A DNA stretch of 44,583 nucleotides. It comes from Micromonospora sp. CB01531. Lineage in GTDB: Bacteria; Actinomycetota; Actinomycetes; Mycobacteriales; Micromonosporaceae. Each line of letters opens with the position of its first letter. Position 1 is the first letter of the stretch. The position numbers and the translations under genes are program-made. The notes beneath the pieces were generated by a model. That model saw nothing but the letters and a program-made list of their open reading frames with translations, was not told the DNA's origin and made no database searches. Of the stretch, positions 7,573 through 17,800 are shown piece by piece. Location of the stretch: NCBI RefSeq assembly GCF_001905095.1, contig NZ_LWLS01000106.1, positions 1-44,583 on the forward strand. The letters are read 5' to 3'.

Positions 7573-9936
7573 CTACGAGGGGTCGCAGGCGAGTAGCTGT
7601 TCGCTGACCCAGTCCAGCGGTGCGGTGAGCTGGTCGCGGACCAGTAGGTCTACGAACTGGTCCTGTCGGGTCTTTTGTGCATTTTCGTCCTGCGGCTCCC
7701 AGGCGAATGGGTCGCTGTTCAGCATGAAGATGGCGTGCTCAGCGTGGAGTTGGTCGTCGGTGAGGAGCAGTCGGGGCCGGTCGGGAAGTGAGTGTGCGAA
7801 CTGTAGGAGTTCGGGGCAGTCGCGGGCTGGCTGTGTGACCGCGACGATGTCGTACGGTGCCCGGAGCGCGTCGGACAAGGTATCCAGGGAGTCGGCCATA
7901 CGTAGATCCACGCCGGCGATGCGGCGCTTCACCTCGACGGGGACGAGACTCCCGTCGGCGAACAGCAGGACAACGTCCGCCTCACCGATGTTCTTGTCGC
8001 TGCAGAAGAAGTTGACTCCGGGGTGCGCTCCGACGAGGCCGTGTCGTTCGAAGAGTTGCACCAGCCATCGCAAGGCGAGGAGATGGCCCAGGCTGTCCGT
8101 TTCGAGGACGCGCCGTAGAGCTTCCCCGATGCGGTAGGTGAACTTGAGTACCTCGGGCTCGTAGGGCTGCACGATCGAGCGTCCACAGCCGGGACAGGCT
8201 ACAGGTGGTGGGACCGATGCCATGGGCAGCCAGGACTTGGCCTTGCACGCGGGGCACTCCACCGTTGCCCCGCGGACGAGCAGGTGGTGCCGTTCCGCCC
8301 ACACGACCCAGTTGACGGCCGCTTGCCTCTTTCGGAACACCTTGAGAAAGTCGCTGAATGGCAGGGCGCGTCCCTCACCCGGCGGAGCGATCGCTGGGTC
8401 ATCGCGCCCCAGACGTACCGCGGCTGCCTCGATCTCTTCCTCAGGAACACCCAGTGCTCGAAGTTCTCGGTGGGTGCGCGTCCAGCGGTCCTTCCACCAG
8501 GCCATGCCGCTGCGCTCGGCGAGCTTGTACAGCAGCTCGATCAACGGGCGGTGCGTCAGATAGCGGATGCCTTCCACGCCCCCGATAGCGCGGATCAATG
8601 TCTCCGCCGCGAGGCCCGGCTCGGACGGTTCTACGCGAAGCCGGCGACTCTGCGCTACCGCGGCGAAACTTGTCCATGTCGACGGCATGTGAACCGCGAC
8701 CGTCTCCAGGCGTCGAAGCGACGGCACGTGCACCTGCGCGGATCCCGCCTGGAAGCGGAGGCCGAACTCCGCACCGCGCATCGTGGGATCGGCGGGAAGC
8801 AGCTGATCACGGACGCTGACATCAACGACCAGTTCCGGCGGACGCCAGAAATTGCGAGTTGGTCGCAGGAATTCGCGATCCGCTTCGGAGACGACCGCTA
8901 GTTGTGCCTGTCCCTCCGACCATTGCGCGATGTCGTTACGGCCCCTTCCCGGCGGGGGGCCAAAGGTCAGGAGTTCCTCGTAGGCGACCGCCCTCATGCC
9001 GGCGCTGGCCGCCACGTCAGCCAGCTGGCTGGGATCTCGGGACGCGCTCGTTACAAAGCATCGTCCGCCCTGGAAGCCGAACATGCTCGCCCGTCCCGGC
9101 TGCCGCAGTTCCTTCAGCGCCTGTTCGGTGACCGCCGCCACGGGCAGGCCGATGGGCATGACTCGGCCGTCGCCGTGCGCGGCGCGCAGGTTCCACAGCA
9201 ACGCAAGATCCTCGACCGACCCAGGGCTCACGACGACAACGATGTTCGGGCCGGCAGCGCGACGCAGACCGTAGGGCTGTGGCAGTGGGCTCGCGCCCCT
9301 GCCCATATAGCCGGTGTCCGGCTCCTGCCCTGCGGCCAAGCCGATGTTGCTTACCATCCGCGGGGACATCGGTTGGCGGTTTTCGAGCCGCTGCAGGAGG
9401 TCGTCGAGCGAGCCAATAACTCGCTGCCGTTCGACCGGCATGATCTGCTCGAACCGTACGTTGTCCACGTGTCCACGGGGGTCCATGAGCGCGGGGTCGG
9501 GCACCTCCGGCAGGACGCCGAGGGTGGCGGCGTAGATCAGTTCCCAGGGATCATCGACATCCAGGGTGGGCACGTGAACAGGACGCCACTGATCGCGAGG
9601 GGTGCTGTCGGCGATCACAATGACGGGAAAGTCCCGGGGCGCGCTGCGCCTGACCCGGTAGGGAAGCTGGGCGTCCACGTCGTGTAGACCACCGACCTGG
9701 TCGACTTGCTCGACCTGCAGGAGGCGGACGTATGCAGGCGGTACCTCACCGCCGACGATGGGCAGTATCGGCTGCCCGGCACCGCCCCACGTCTGACACA
9801 GCCGGATGATCTCCTTTCGGAGTTGACCGAGGTGCCCGGCATCCACCGGCCGCGCAGCCCGCTCCGGCCGCAGTCTCATCGTGATCTCGTGCGTACCGGA
9901 GAGGAGATCCGTATCGAGCAGTCCACGCATAGGCAT
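7573..9936 (-). CDS. uncharacterised zinc-ribbon, PD-(D/E)XK-like protein
   Basis: A 787-residue protein I do not recognise as a whole. Near residues 570-600 two CPxC pairs (CPACKA and CPGCGR) form a zinc ribbon. About 70 residues later, NIGEADVVLLFADGSLVPVEVKRR fits the core of a PD-(D/E)XK nuclease (acidic Asp strand, then E-x-K), with helices after it. The N-terminal 350 residues look globular (IVVVVSPGSVEDLALLWNLRAAHG), without a motif I can name. It sits between the Gabija-like pair and a GHKL-ATPase gene read the other way, so a defence nuclease is likely by context. Nuclease activity is inferred from the motif only. The start at 9936 is the first in frame; a downstream start is possible. 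Confidence 0.7.
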   Translation of the reverse strand: MPMRGLLDTDLLSGTHEITMRLRPERAARPVDAGHLGQLRKEIIRLCQTWGGAGQPILPIVGGEVPPAYVRLLQVEQVDQVGGLHDVDAQLPYRVRRSAPRDFPVIVIADSTPRDQWRPVHVPTLDVDDPWELIYAATLGVLPEVPDPALMDPRGHVDNVRFEQIMPVERQRVIGSLDDLLQRLENRQPMSPRMVSNIGLAAGQEPDTGYMGRGASPLPQPYGLRRAAGPNIVVVVSPGSVEDLALLWNLRAAHGDGRVMPIGLPVAAVTEQALKELRQPGRASMFGFQGGRCFVTSASRDPSQLADVAASAGMRAVAYEELLTFGPPPGRGRNDIAQWSEGQAQLAVVSEADREFLRPTRNFWRPPELVVDVSVRDQLLPADPTMRGAEFGLRFQAGSAQVHVPSLRRLETVAVHMPSTWTSFAAVAQSRRLRVEPSEPGLAAETLIRAIGGVEGIRYLTHRPLIELLYKLAERSGMAWWKDRWTRTHRELRALGVPEEEIEAAAVRLGRDDPAIAPPGEGRALPFSDFLKVFRKRQAAVNWVVWAERHHLLVRGATVECPACKAKSWLPMASVPPPVACPGCGRSIVQPYEPEVLKFTYRIGEALRRVLETDSLGHLLALRWLVQLFERHGLVGAHPGVNFFCSDKNIGEADVVLLFADGSLVPVEVKRRIAGVDLRMADSLDTLSDALRAPYDIVAVTQPARDCPELLQFAHSLPDRPRLLLTDDQLHAEHAIFMLNSDPFAWEPQDENAQKTRQDQFVDLLVRDQLTAPLDWVSEQLLACDPS

Positions 9937-10465
9937 CGAATCCTAGCCTCCGTGCACGCCGTCCCGGGCGGCAGCGGATCACTCCATCGGCCGCAGCGGC
10001 TGCGGCCACTCGACGAGCGCCCCTAGTCACGTCGCTTTCGCGTGGATCCACCGCCGCCCGCGTGGGCGCTGTGCTGGCAAGGCGGCCGGTCTGGGACTGA
10101 GGCGCCCCGATGCCTGTACGGGGCAACCGACCTATGAGGAGCACGTTCTCTGGATCTACAACCCCTCGTCCGGGTGGTCTAGGGCCACGACCACGTCGGT
10201 GTTCTCACCTGCGGGACCGCTGCGCGCCGAACCGAATCAAGACGGACCGCTTCTGACCCTGGACCAATGCCCGTCAGGTTTGTCGAGCTCGTCCTTGAGG
10301 TCCTCACGAATCGCGTCGGGGCCGGTCAACCATGACCGCGTCAAACCACCGAGCCAGTGGGAAGTGCCGGCAGACGCGTCACTGAACCGATGGTTGATGC
10401 ATCGGGCGGGCAGAATATGAAGCATCCTTCATCCTGTTCACGGCCTTGTCGGGAGGAGTCCGGAG
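9937..10465. other. divergent promoter region
   Basis: A 529-bp gap between the starts of the 787-residue and 1409-residue genes. I find no convincing ORF. It should hold both promoters; the last 50 bases are relatively AT-rich. No clear operator was seen. Confidence 0.4.
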
Positions 10466-13400
10466 ATGGACTTGGCAACTCGGTTGCGCGAGCAGGAGTT
10501 TGCGGCGATCCGCCTTCAGTTGGAGGGCGGCCTCCGCGAGAACCTCCTGAAGGGCCTCGACGAACGCGGCGGAGCGCAGGAGCTGGTTCGTCAGCAGTAC
10601 TCAGGTCGCTATCCGTTCGAACTCCTTCAAAACGCCAACGACGCGGCGGTCGACGCCGGGACTCGAGGTCGTGCCTACTTCCTACTGACGGACACGGCCT
10701 TGATCGTGGCGGACGACGGGTCGGGTTTCGGCGACCGGCAGGTGGATGCCATCTGCTCGTTGGGGCGATCGTCGAAGGGCCCTGGGACGGCCGTTGGGCA
10801 CAAGGGGCTCGGCTTCAAGTCAGTTGGCGAAATCAGCGACCGGCCACAGGTCGTCTCGACGCGAACGTCGTTCCAGTTCGACGGTGAAAGGCTGCGACGT
10901 GAGGTGCTCGGACTGCTCGGGGCGCTGCCCGCCGAGCAGAGATTCCCGGTCTACGCATTCCCGTTTCCCATCACAGACGGGGACCTTGGGTCGGATGCCG
11001 CGCAGGTGCGCCAGCTCCTAGCTGAAGGGTTTCGGACGGTCATCCGATTGCCGCTGCGCGAGGATGTCGACCGGCAGACGGTCGCCACGCACCTGGTGGA
11101 GAACCTGCGTCCGCGGCTGCTGCTGTTTCTTCCCGGTATCGATCGACTCGACCTTCATGGAACGCTCTCGGACTTCACGGCCACCGTCTCTCGCGGCGAG
11201 GACGGCGGCGCTGAGCATGTCGTGCTCGATGCGGGCGGGACCGTCGAAGATTGGCTCATCTACCGCAGCGAGGCGACTCCCGACCGCGGCGTCTTGGAGC
11301 CGTTGGGTGAGGCGTGGACCAAGCTCAAGACGGTCCGATGGGCGCTGGCGGTACCACTGGATGAGGCGTGCCGGCCTCGGACGGACGAGACGTTTCCGCT
11401 ACACGTCTACTTTCCGACCGAAGAGGTTCCAGGGCTGCACGTCATGGTGCACGCGGAATGGGTGTTGGGCATGGATCGGCGTCAGCTGGCGGTGACGCCG
11501 GAGGCCGCACCCTACAACCAAAGGCTCCTGGCTCACGTCGTGGGGTTCTTGGAGAACCACGTCGCGGTCGACCTCCTTGTTCGCAGCAAGGCCAGCGCAG
11601 CGGCTGTGGGGGCCCTTGTGCCGGCTGCCAAGCCACCCAGCGCGGGAGCCGGAGCTCAGCTACGCAATCTGTGGGAGGAGGCGCTGAGGCGAACCCGCTT
11701 CCTTCCGGTCGTCGATGGATCGCTGGCCCGACCCGCCGACGTCTTTCTGCTCCCACCCCGCGTGCCCAGTCTGGCCCAGGCCCATGCGTTAGCGGTTCTC
11801 GATCGCAGCCGCACGTTGCGACCTGACATCGAGGAGCTGCCGGCCACGAAGACGTTCCTCATGTCGGGCTCGGCCCGTGTGATGGGAGTCGATGAGTTTC
11901 TGGCGCACCTGAGGCCGCCCAGCCGCGACTCCATCGGCGCCTACTACGGCTTCCTCCTCAGCTGGCGCTACCAAATCGGGCAACAGCTCGTGACGGCGCT
12001 CCGCATGACGGCGAGCGTGCTCACAGTGAGCGGGCAGCTTGTGACGCCCACCGAGCAGCCAGTCTTCTTCCCGCGAGCGCGGGGCGACTCGTCCATTCCC
12101 GACAATATCCCTGTGCCGATCGCCGAGGTTCCCCCGATCGAGGGCATCGAAGGCCTCCTGAGGGAGCTGGGAGTAAGGCCGTTCGAGTGGCGCGACCTGA
12201 TCCGAGACTTCTTGGCCAGGATCCTGGCCGACCCAAAGGCCGACTCGGACGAGCGCCTCCGGGCGATGTCAGGATTGCGGGCTTACCACAAGGTACGCCT
12301 GTCCGGGAGCGAGGAACTGGCACCCGTGTTGGGACGTGTCCTGGTACCGGCTCGTTCCGCTGACGGCACGCGACGCGATCTCCGGGCCGCCGCGGGGGTG
12401 TACTTCGGTGCCGACTGGACGCGGTCGAACGATCTAGAGACGCTCTACGGGCCATTCCGCCAGGCCGAGTTCCTCGACGTCGAGGTTCCGCGGAACTCCG
12501 ACCAACGCCAGGACGACATGAACTTCTACCGGATGCTCGGCGTCACCGACCACCCCCGGCTCGAAGAGGCGAAACCGGCCGAAGCCTACGGCTACATGGT
12601 CGGACACTATCGCCACCCGCATCGTGGGCCCCTGTTCGATGAATGGATGGCGCAACCCCACGTCGGACAGGCGGCACAGTGCCCGCAAGGGCATACCAAG
12701 TCCCAGCAACTGCAGCGGTCCTACCGGCTAGACCGACACCTGGATCTAATCGAAAGCCGCGACGAGCACCGGCTCTTCGCCCTCTGGAGGCAACTCGCCC
12801 AACGCTGGGGCACCATCTACGAGCCGGCGATGGAAGCGACCTTCCGCTGCGTCCACAGCAGCCACTCCGGCGACCGGGACCGCACCTGCGAGTCGCTGTT
12901 CGCCCACACCCTCCGCTCGCGGCGGTGGGTTCCGGTCGCCCGCGGCGCAAACACCGATGTCGTACGCCCCGAGGACGCATGGGTCGACGCAACCGACACG
13001 CCTCGCCGCATCAAGGACCGCATCCCCCGAATCACGGAATCGATGTACCAGATGCGCGGTGGCGTCGCGCTCGTGGCCGCACTGGGTCTCACAGACGCCG
13101 GGCGGCCGAAGGTCAAGGACCTCCTCGCGCTGCTACACAGCATCGCCGCCGAGGCGGACGAGCTCGGCGGCACCAACCGGGAGACCGAACTGGCCGCCCG
13201 CTACGTCCAGCGCACCCTCGATGACGTCCTCGGCGACGAACCAAGACCGCACCCTGCGCCAGCGACCGTCCGCGTGCTCGCCAGCCACAACGGCCGACCG
13301 ACCTTCGTCGCACAGCCACCGGTCGCCGACGACCCACTGCTACGGGATACCTGGGAACGGCAGTTTCCCGTCCTCAGCGCCGAAGCTCGGCTTAACCGGC

Positions 13401-14695
13401 TCGTGCGCTATCTGTCACTTACCAAACTAGACGACGCGGTCACAAAATTCGCCATGCCCTACGGCCTCCACTACCACGACGCCGCCTCGACCGCAGTCCA
13501 CAGCCTGCTCGACGACGTAAAACCCTACCTCCTGGCACTGATACGAGCAGAGAACCCGCGGGCCGAAAGCATGGCCCGCAATGCGCTCAAGCGGCTGGAC
13601 CAGGTCATCTGTGACAGCCTCGTGCTCCGCTACGAGTACGCCGGCGTCACGGTCGAACGCGACGACGCGGTCTGCTACATCGCCACTCGTCGAGAGCACG
13701 GTGGCCGGACGAACCAAATCGGCACCGCCTACCTCGAACTCGACCCCACCACCGGGGCCCCACACTGGTTCCCGTTCGGCCGCCAGCTCGCCCAACACCT
13801 CGGCACCCCTGCTCTGGCCGATGCCGTGACAATGCTGCTCACCGCCGGGACAGACGACCGCCAGCGCATGATGGCCGATCGGCAAATCCAACCCGAAGAC
13901 ATCACCGAAGCCCGCGAGCAACTCGGGCTCACCGCTGACGACGACGAACCGGAGAACATCCTCGACTCGCTCCTGTCACAGGCCGACCGACAGGCACCTG
14001 CCCCACCGGTAGATGTCACCGTGGAGCCGTCCCCACCGCCCATGTCTCCACCGCCCTCGCCCACACCGGTCGCCGCGTTGCCAATCGGAACCCCTCAGGA
14101 ATCGCCGGCGGCGCCACCGCTGGCAACCGTGGACTACAGCAAGGTGCGCATCATCGACGGGCAGCTCGAGGCGTTCCACCCTCCGGCCGCCAGCAACAGC
14201 CAGAGCTGGGCGGGCGGCGGGATCTCCACTGCCCCCTCTCTACAGTCCGAGGCAGAAAAACGACACATCGGCAAGCGCGGCGAAGAGGTGGTCTTCCACA
14301 AGGAACGCGAGAGGCTACGCGACGCGGGGAAAAACCCCGACCTCGTCGTCTGGGTTTCGAAGGACGACGAGCTGTCGCCGTTCGACATCCAAAGCGTCGA
14401 CGCTGACGAGCAAGTCATCTACATCGAGGTCAAATCCACCAAGGCCGACAACCCCGAGGAGCCCTTCTACCTCTCCCAGGCCGAACTCCTCGAAGCCAGC
14501 CTCCACGGCAGCCGCTACTACATCTACCGCGTCACCAATGCCGCTGCCGAAACCCCAACCATCATCCGCATCGCCGACCCCCTACGGAAGATCAAAGAGG
14601 GTAAGGGGCGCCTGCTGCTCGACCGTGCACGAATGACACTCGCATTCTCGAACACCAGCGAATCAACGACCAATGTGAAACCCACTTCGAGGTGA
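10466..14695 (+). CDS. GHKL/HSP90-like ATPase with C-terminal DUF3883 domain
   Basis: A 1409-residue protein of the 'sacsin N-terminal ATP-binding-like' type. Residues 35-130 carry a GHKL ATP site: N-box FELLQNANDA, G1 VADDGSGFG and G2 GHKGLGFKSVGE. The middle 1,000 residues show no motif I can name. After a Pro-rich linker (residues 1170-1220), the last 150 residues match the DUF3883 (NO VEIN) domain: GKRGEEVVF, then a Ser/Asp-rich strand and IYIEVKST, the E..D..ExK layout of PD-(D/E)XK nucleases. Proteins of this architecture cluster with restriction and defence genes. The ATG at 10466 follows GGAGGAG seven bases upstream. An ATP-gated effector or sensor is plausible but unproven. Confidence 0.8.
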   Translation: MDLATRLREQEFAAIRLQLEGGLRENLLKGLDERGGAQELVRQQYSGRYPFELLQNANDAAVDAGTRGRAYFLLTDTALIVADDGSGFGDRQVDAICSLGRSSKGPGTAVGHKGLGFKSVGEISDRPQVVSTRTSFQFDGERLRREVLGLLGALPAEQRFPVYAFPFPITDGDLGSDAAQVRQLLAEGFRTVIRLPLREDVDRQTVATHLVENLRPRLLLFLPGIDRLDLHGTLSDFTATVSRGEDGGAEHVVLDAGGTVEDWLIYRSEATPDRGVLEPLGEAWTKLKTVRWALAVPLDEACRPRTDETFPLHVYFPTEEVPGLHVMVHAEWVLGMDRRQLAVTPEAAPYNQRLLAHVVGFLENHVAVDLLVRSKASAAAVGALVPAAKPPSAGAGAQLRNLWEEALRRTRFLPVVDGSLARPADVFLLPPRVPSLAQAHALAVLDRSRTLRPDIEELPATKTFLMSGSARVMGVDEFLAHLRPPSRDSIGAYYGFLLSWRYQIGQQLVTALRMTASVLTVSGQLVTPTEQPVFFPRARGDSSIPDNIPVPIAEVPPIEGIEGLLRELGVRPFEWRDLIRDFLARILADPKADSDERLRAMSGLRAYHKVRLSGSEELAPVLGRVLVPARSADGTRRDLRAAAGVYFGADWTRSNDLETLYGPFRQAEFLDVEVPRNSDQRQDDMNFYRMLGVTDHPRLEEAKPAEAYGYMVGHYRHPHRGPLFDEWMAQPHVGQAAQCPQGHTKSQQLQRSYRLDRHLDLIESRDEHRLFALWRQLAQRWGTIYEPAMEATFRCVHSSHSGDRDRTCESLFAHTLRSRRWVPVARGANTDVVRPEDAWVDATDTPRRIKDRIPRITESMYQMRGGVALVAALGLTDAGRPKVKDLLALLHSIAAEADELGGTNRETELAARYVQRTLDDVLGDEPRPHPAPATVRVLASHNGRPTFVAQPPVADDPLLRDTWERQFPVLSAEARLNRLVRYLSLTKLDDAVTKFAMPYGLHYHDAASTAVHSLLDDVKPYLLALIRAENPRAESMARNALKRLDQVICDSLVLRYEYAGVTVERDDAVCYIATRREHGGRTNQIGTAYLELDPTTGAPHWFPFGRQLAQHLGTPALADAVTMLLTAGTDDRQRMMADRQIQPEDITEAREQLGLTADDDEPENILDSLLSQADRQAPAPPVDVTVEPSPPPMSPPPSPTPVAALPIGTPQESPAAPPLATVDYSKVRIIDGQLEAFHPPAASNSQSWAGGGISTAPSLQSEAEKRHIGKRGEEVVFHKERERLRDAGKNPDLVVWVSKDDELSPFDIQSVDADEQVIYIEVKSTKADNPEEPFYLSQAELLEASLHGSRYYIYRVTNAAAETPTIIRIADPLRKIKEGKGRLLLDRARMTLAFSNTSESTTNVKPTSR

Positions 14696-14862
14696 GCATT
14701 GGGCAGCGTTCGGGGCGCAGCAGGCGTCAGTCCCTCCTTAAGCTGTAATGCTTCCGAACCCCCAACCTCGTGCTGGGCGGAAGGCAGCCGGAGTCTGAGC
14801 CTGGTGCGGTCGGGCGCGCAGCCGGAGACACCTATGGCCTAGCGCAGTCGTCCCTGAACGCG

Positions 14863-17800
14863 TCATCCCAAGATGTCCAAGGGAGGCAGCCCGTCTACGA
14901 TCTTCATGGTTTCCAGGCTGACGGTCACGATTCGTTTCAGCAGGTCAACCACATAACGCGGATCGTCGGACCAATCGTTTGGGTCGTTGACGATGCCCGA
15001 GTCCTTGTCCGTCTTGACCTGGTAGCGGTCAATGATCCACTCGATGGCCGACCGAGCACCGAGCTGGTAACGGTACGCCTCCTCAGGGATGTTGCTGAGC
15101 GTTACTCGATGGTTGTAAAGGATGGTTGATCGGTCCACCACGCCCTTGGCCCTGGCGAACTTCATCTTGCCGACTCGATACAGCTCGTCGAGTGGAGTAG
15201 TAGATGCATCGCCAGCAACTGTCTCGACAACGCCTTGGTACGGCTGAACCTGCTCGTAGTGAATGTGGAGGTCGGCAAGTTGTCGGCCGGCCTCGGCAAA
15301 GCCGCGGAAGTCGACCACCTTCGGTATTCGTGGCAGGGACTTCTTGAGGTCTGCGGCGAACCTTTCTCGGTATTCGGGCGAGTGCAGCAGGCCATACGTG
15401 TAGCAGAAGATGTCGTCCTTGTCGATCGTCGGGTCGCTGTAGAGCCGACGATAGTTTAGGAGAGCGGCATCAGTGATGTTATCGATACGCACATAGTCGA
15501 CCGCCACGTCTGCTGCGGCGAAAAGCCCGTCTCCCGAGTCGAACTCCCCGAACGTGTAACGCGAAAAGAAGTATCCACCCTTTCCGAAGAGATCGAGGCA
15601 TGGGATGAGATCCACTGCCAGGAGGGCGAATTCGGCAGTGGCATGGAACCCGTTTATATAAAACCCGAAGTTCTCGTGCCTGGGCGTCGGAAACATTTGG
15701 GGGAGCTTGCCCTGGCGATGATTGAGATCCCGATCGAAATAAAGGTGCTGGCGACAGAAGGCGCGATAAGAGCTGGGGACTACTCGACTTGGGTCAAACA
15801 CGACATTCTTCCGTCGTGCGACCTTAGGGATGAGGCTTGACGACCAGCTGATCTTCGTGGGATTGCGATCGATAAAGGCCTCCGCATCCGCCGCCTGTGG
15901 TCGAGTGATGCCTCTGGCCCTGCAATGCTCGTCGAACCGGCCCACCTCGCTGTTGTAGAAGTCGATCGTGGACGCGACGTTAGTGCTCAGGTGCGATTGC
16001 GAATAGTTATAGACCCATGCATCGCGGTTTGTTCCCAGTCCGAGCGAGTATGCGGCGAAGATGGCTTCGGAGCCCTCAGCGCTATCTCGATCGCCCAGCG
16101 CTTGGAAGGCCGCGAATCGGTCGTCGCGTTGGTTGATCCAGTCCCCTTCAGTGTTGGGGACAAGCTCGTGCCACTCGACAGTTCCGAGGTCTTGTGCGCC
16201 GAGAGTTCCCAACTTTTGTTCGCGGGTAAGATAATCGCCGATATCACGGTAACGGAGCAAGCCGTGGGGATTCTTTCCGGCAACCTTGCCCCCTTTTATC
16301 AGGATCAGAATGGCGACGGTATTCCGACTACCCGATCCAAAGATCTTGCCGCCCTCTTTGCGCGACTGCTCGCCGCTTGTGCGCTGGTTGCCTCGCAGGT
16401 TGTAGCAGTAGATGGCGTCGAACTCGTCAATCAGCGACTTACGCAGGCCGTCGTAGGTATTTCCATCTATATAGCCGCCGTTGGAGACGTACGCGACAAC
16501 ACCTTCATCTTCGAGGCGGTCAGACGCCCATCGGATCGCCCTGATGTACGAGTCGTACAGTGTGCGTCGCGAAGTCGCATTCGTGCGAGCTCCGTAGGTC
16601 GTTTCTATCCGTTCATCGAGAGCCTTGTACTTCAGGTTCTGGTTGTTGTCGTTGACGCTGTCTTGACCGACGGAATAGGGCGGGTTGCCGATGACAACCG
16701 TGATCTTCTGCGTCTGTTGCTTCTTGGCGCGCTCGCTGTTGCCTTCGAGGACGTCCAGCCCGTCCAGCTTTGCAGTGCCCTCTGCGAGCTGGAAGGTGTC
16801 GGTGAGCACGATTCCTTCGAAGGGGCGATAGGCGCCGCCAACTAGGTCATGGAAGGCGGCCTCGATGTTGACAGCGGCGAGGTAGTAGGCGAGGAGCACG
16901 ATCTCGTTGGCGTGCAGTTCGCTCGTGTACTTGCGGAGCAGGTCTTCTGGCTTGATGTAGCCGGACTGGAGGAGGCGGACCGGGAAGGTACCGGTGCCGA
17001 CGAACGGGTCGATGATCTGGACGCCCTCGTCCGACAGCGAGCGACCGAAGTGCTTGTTCAACGCCTGTTCGGTCGAGCGGATGATGAAGTCGACGACCTC
17101 GACCGGGGTATAGACGATGCCGAGGGCGTCGGCGGTCTTCGGCAGGGCAGTCTTGAAGAACTTGTCGTACAGCTCAACGATGACGCGCTGGCGGCCCTCG
17201 TGGTTGTCGATGCCCTCGGCGCGCACCCGGACCGACTGGTAGAACTCGTCGAGCTTCTTGCTCTCGGCGTCAAGCCCCTGGTCGTCGAGGATGTCGAGCA
17301 TGCGCTGCATGGCCTTGGAAACCGGGTTGTGCTCGGCGAAGCCGTAGTCCTTGAACAGCGCGTCGAAGACCGGCTTGGTGACGATGTGCTGGGCCAGCAT
17401 GTCGATGGCGTCGCTCTCGCTGACGCCGGGGTTGATGTTGACGCGTAGCTCGCCGAGGAACTCCTCGAAGGCGCTTCGCTTCTCCGGCAGCGTCAGGGCG
17501 GCCTTGATCCGGGTGACGTGGCGGTCGGCGATCTGAGCGATGTCACGGGCCCAGTCTTCCCAGTACTGCCTCTGGCCGACCTTCTCGACGATGCGGGCGT
17601 AGATTGCCTCGCGCCACTCGGTGACGGCGAAGAGTGCATCCTGGATGTGCTTGGCGCTCTGGGCTTCCTTCGCCTTCGCCGCCTCGGCGCTGTCGGTTGC
17701 GCTCGACCCGTCGCGGTCCCCGACCGACTCGTCACCCGGGCCGATGCTGCCGATGCCGATCTTGTTGTCGGGCTTGTTCTTGTTTAGCTCGATCTGGTTG

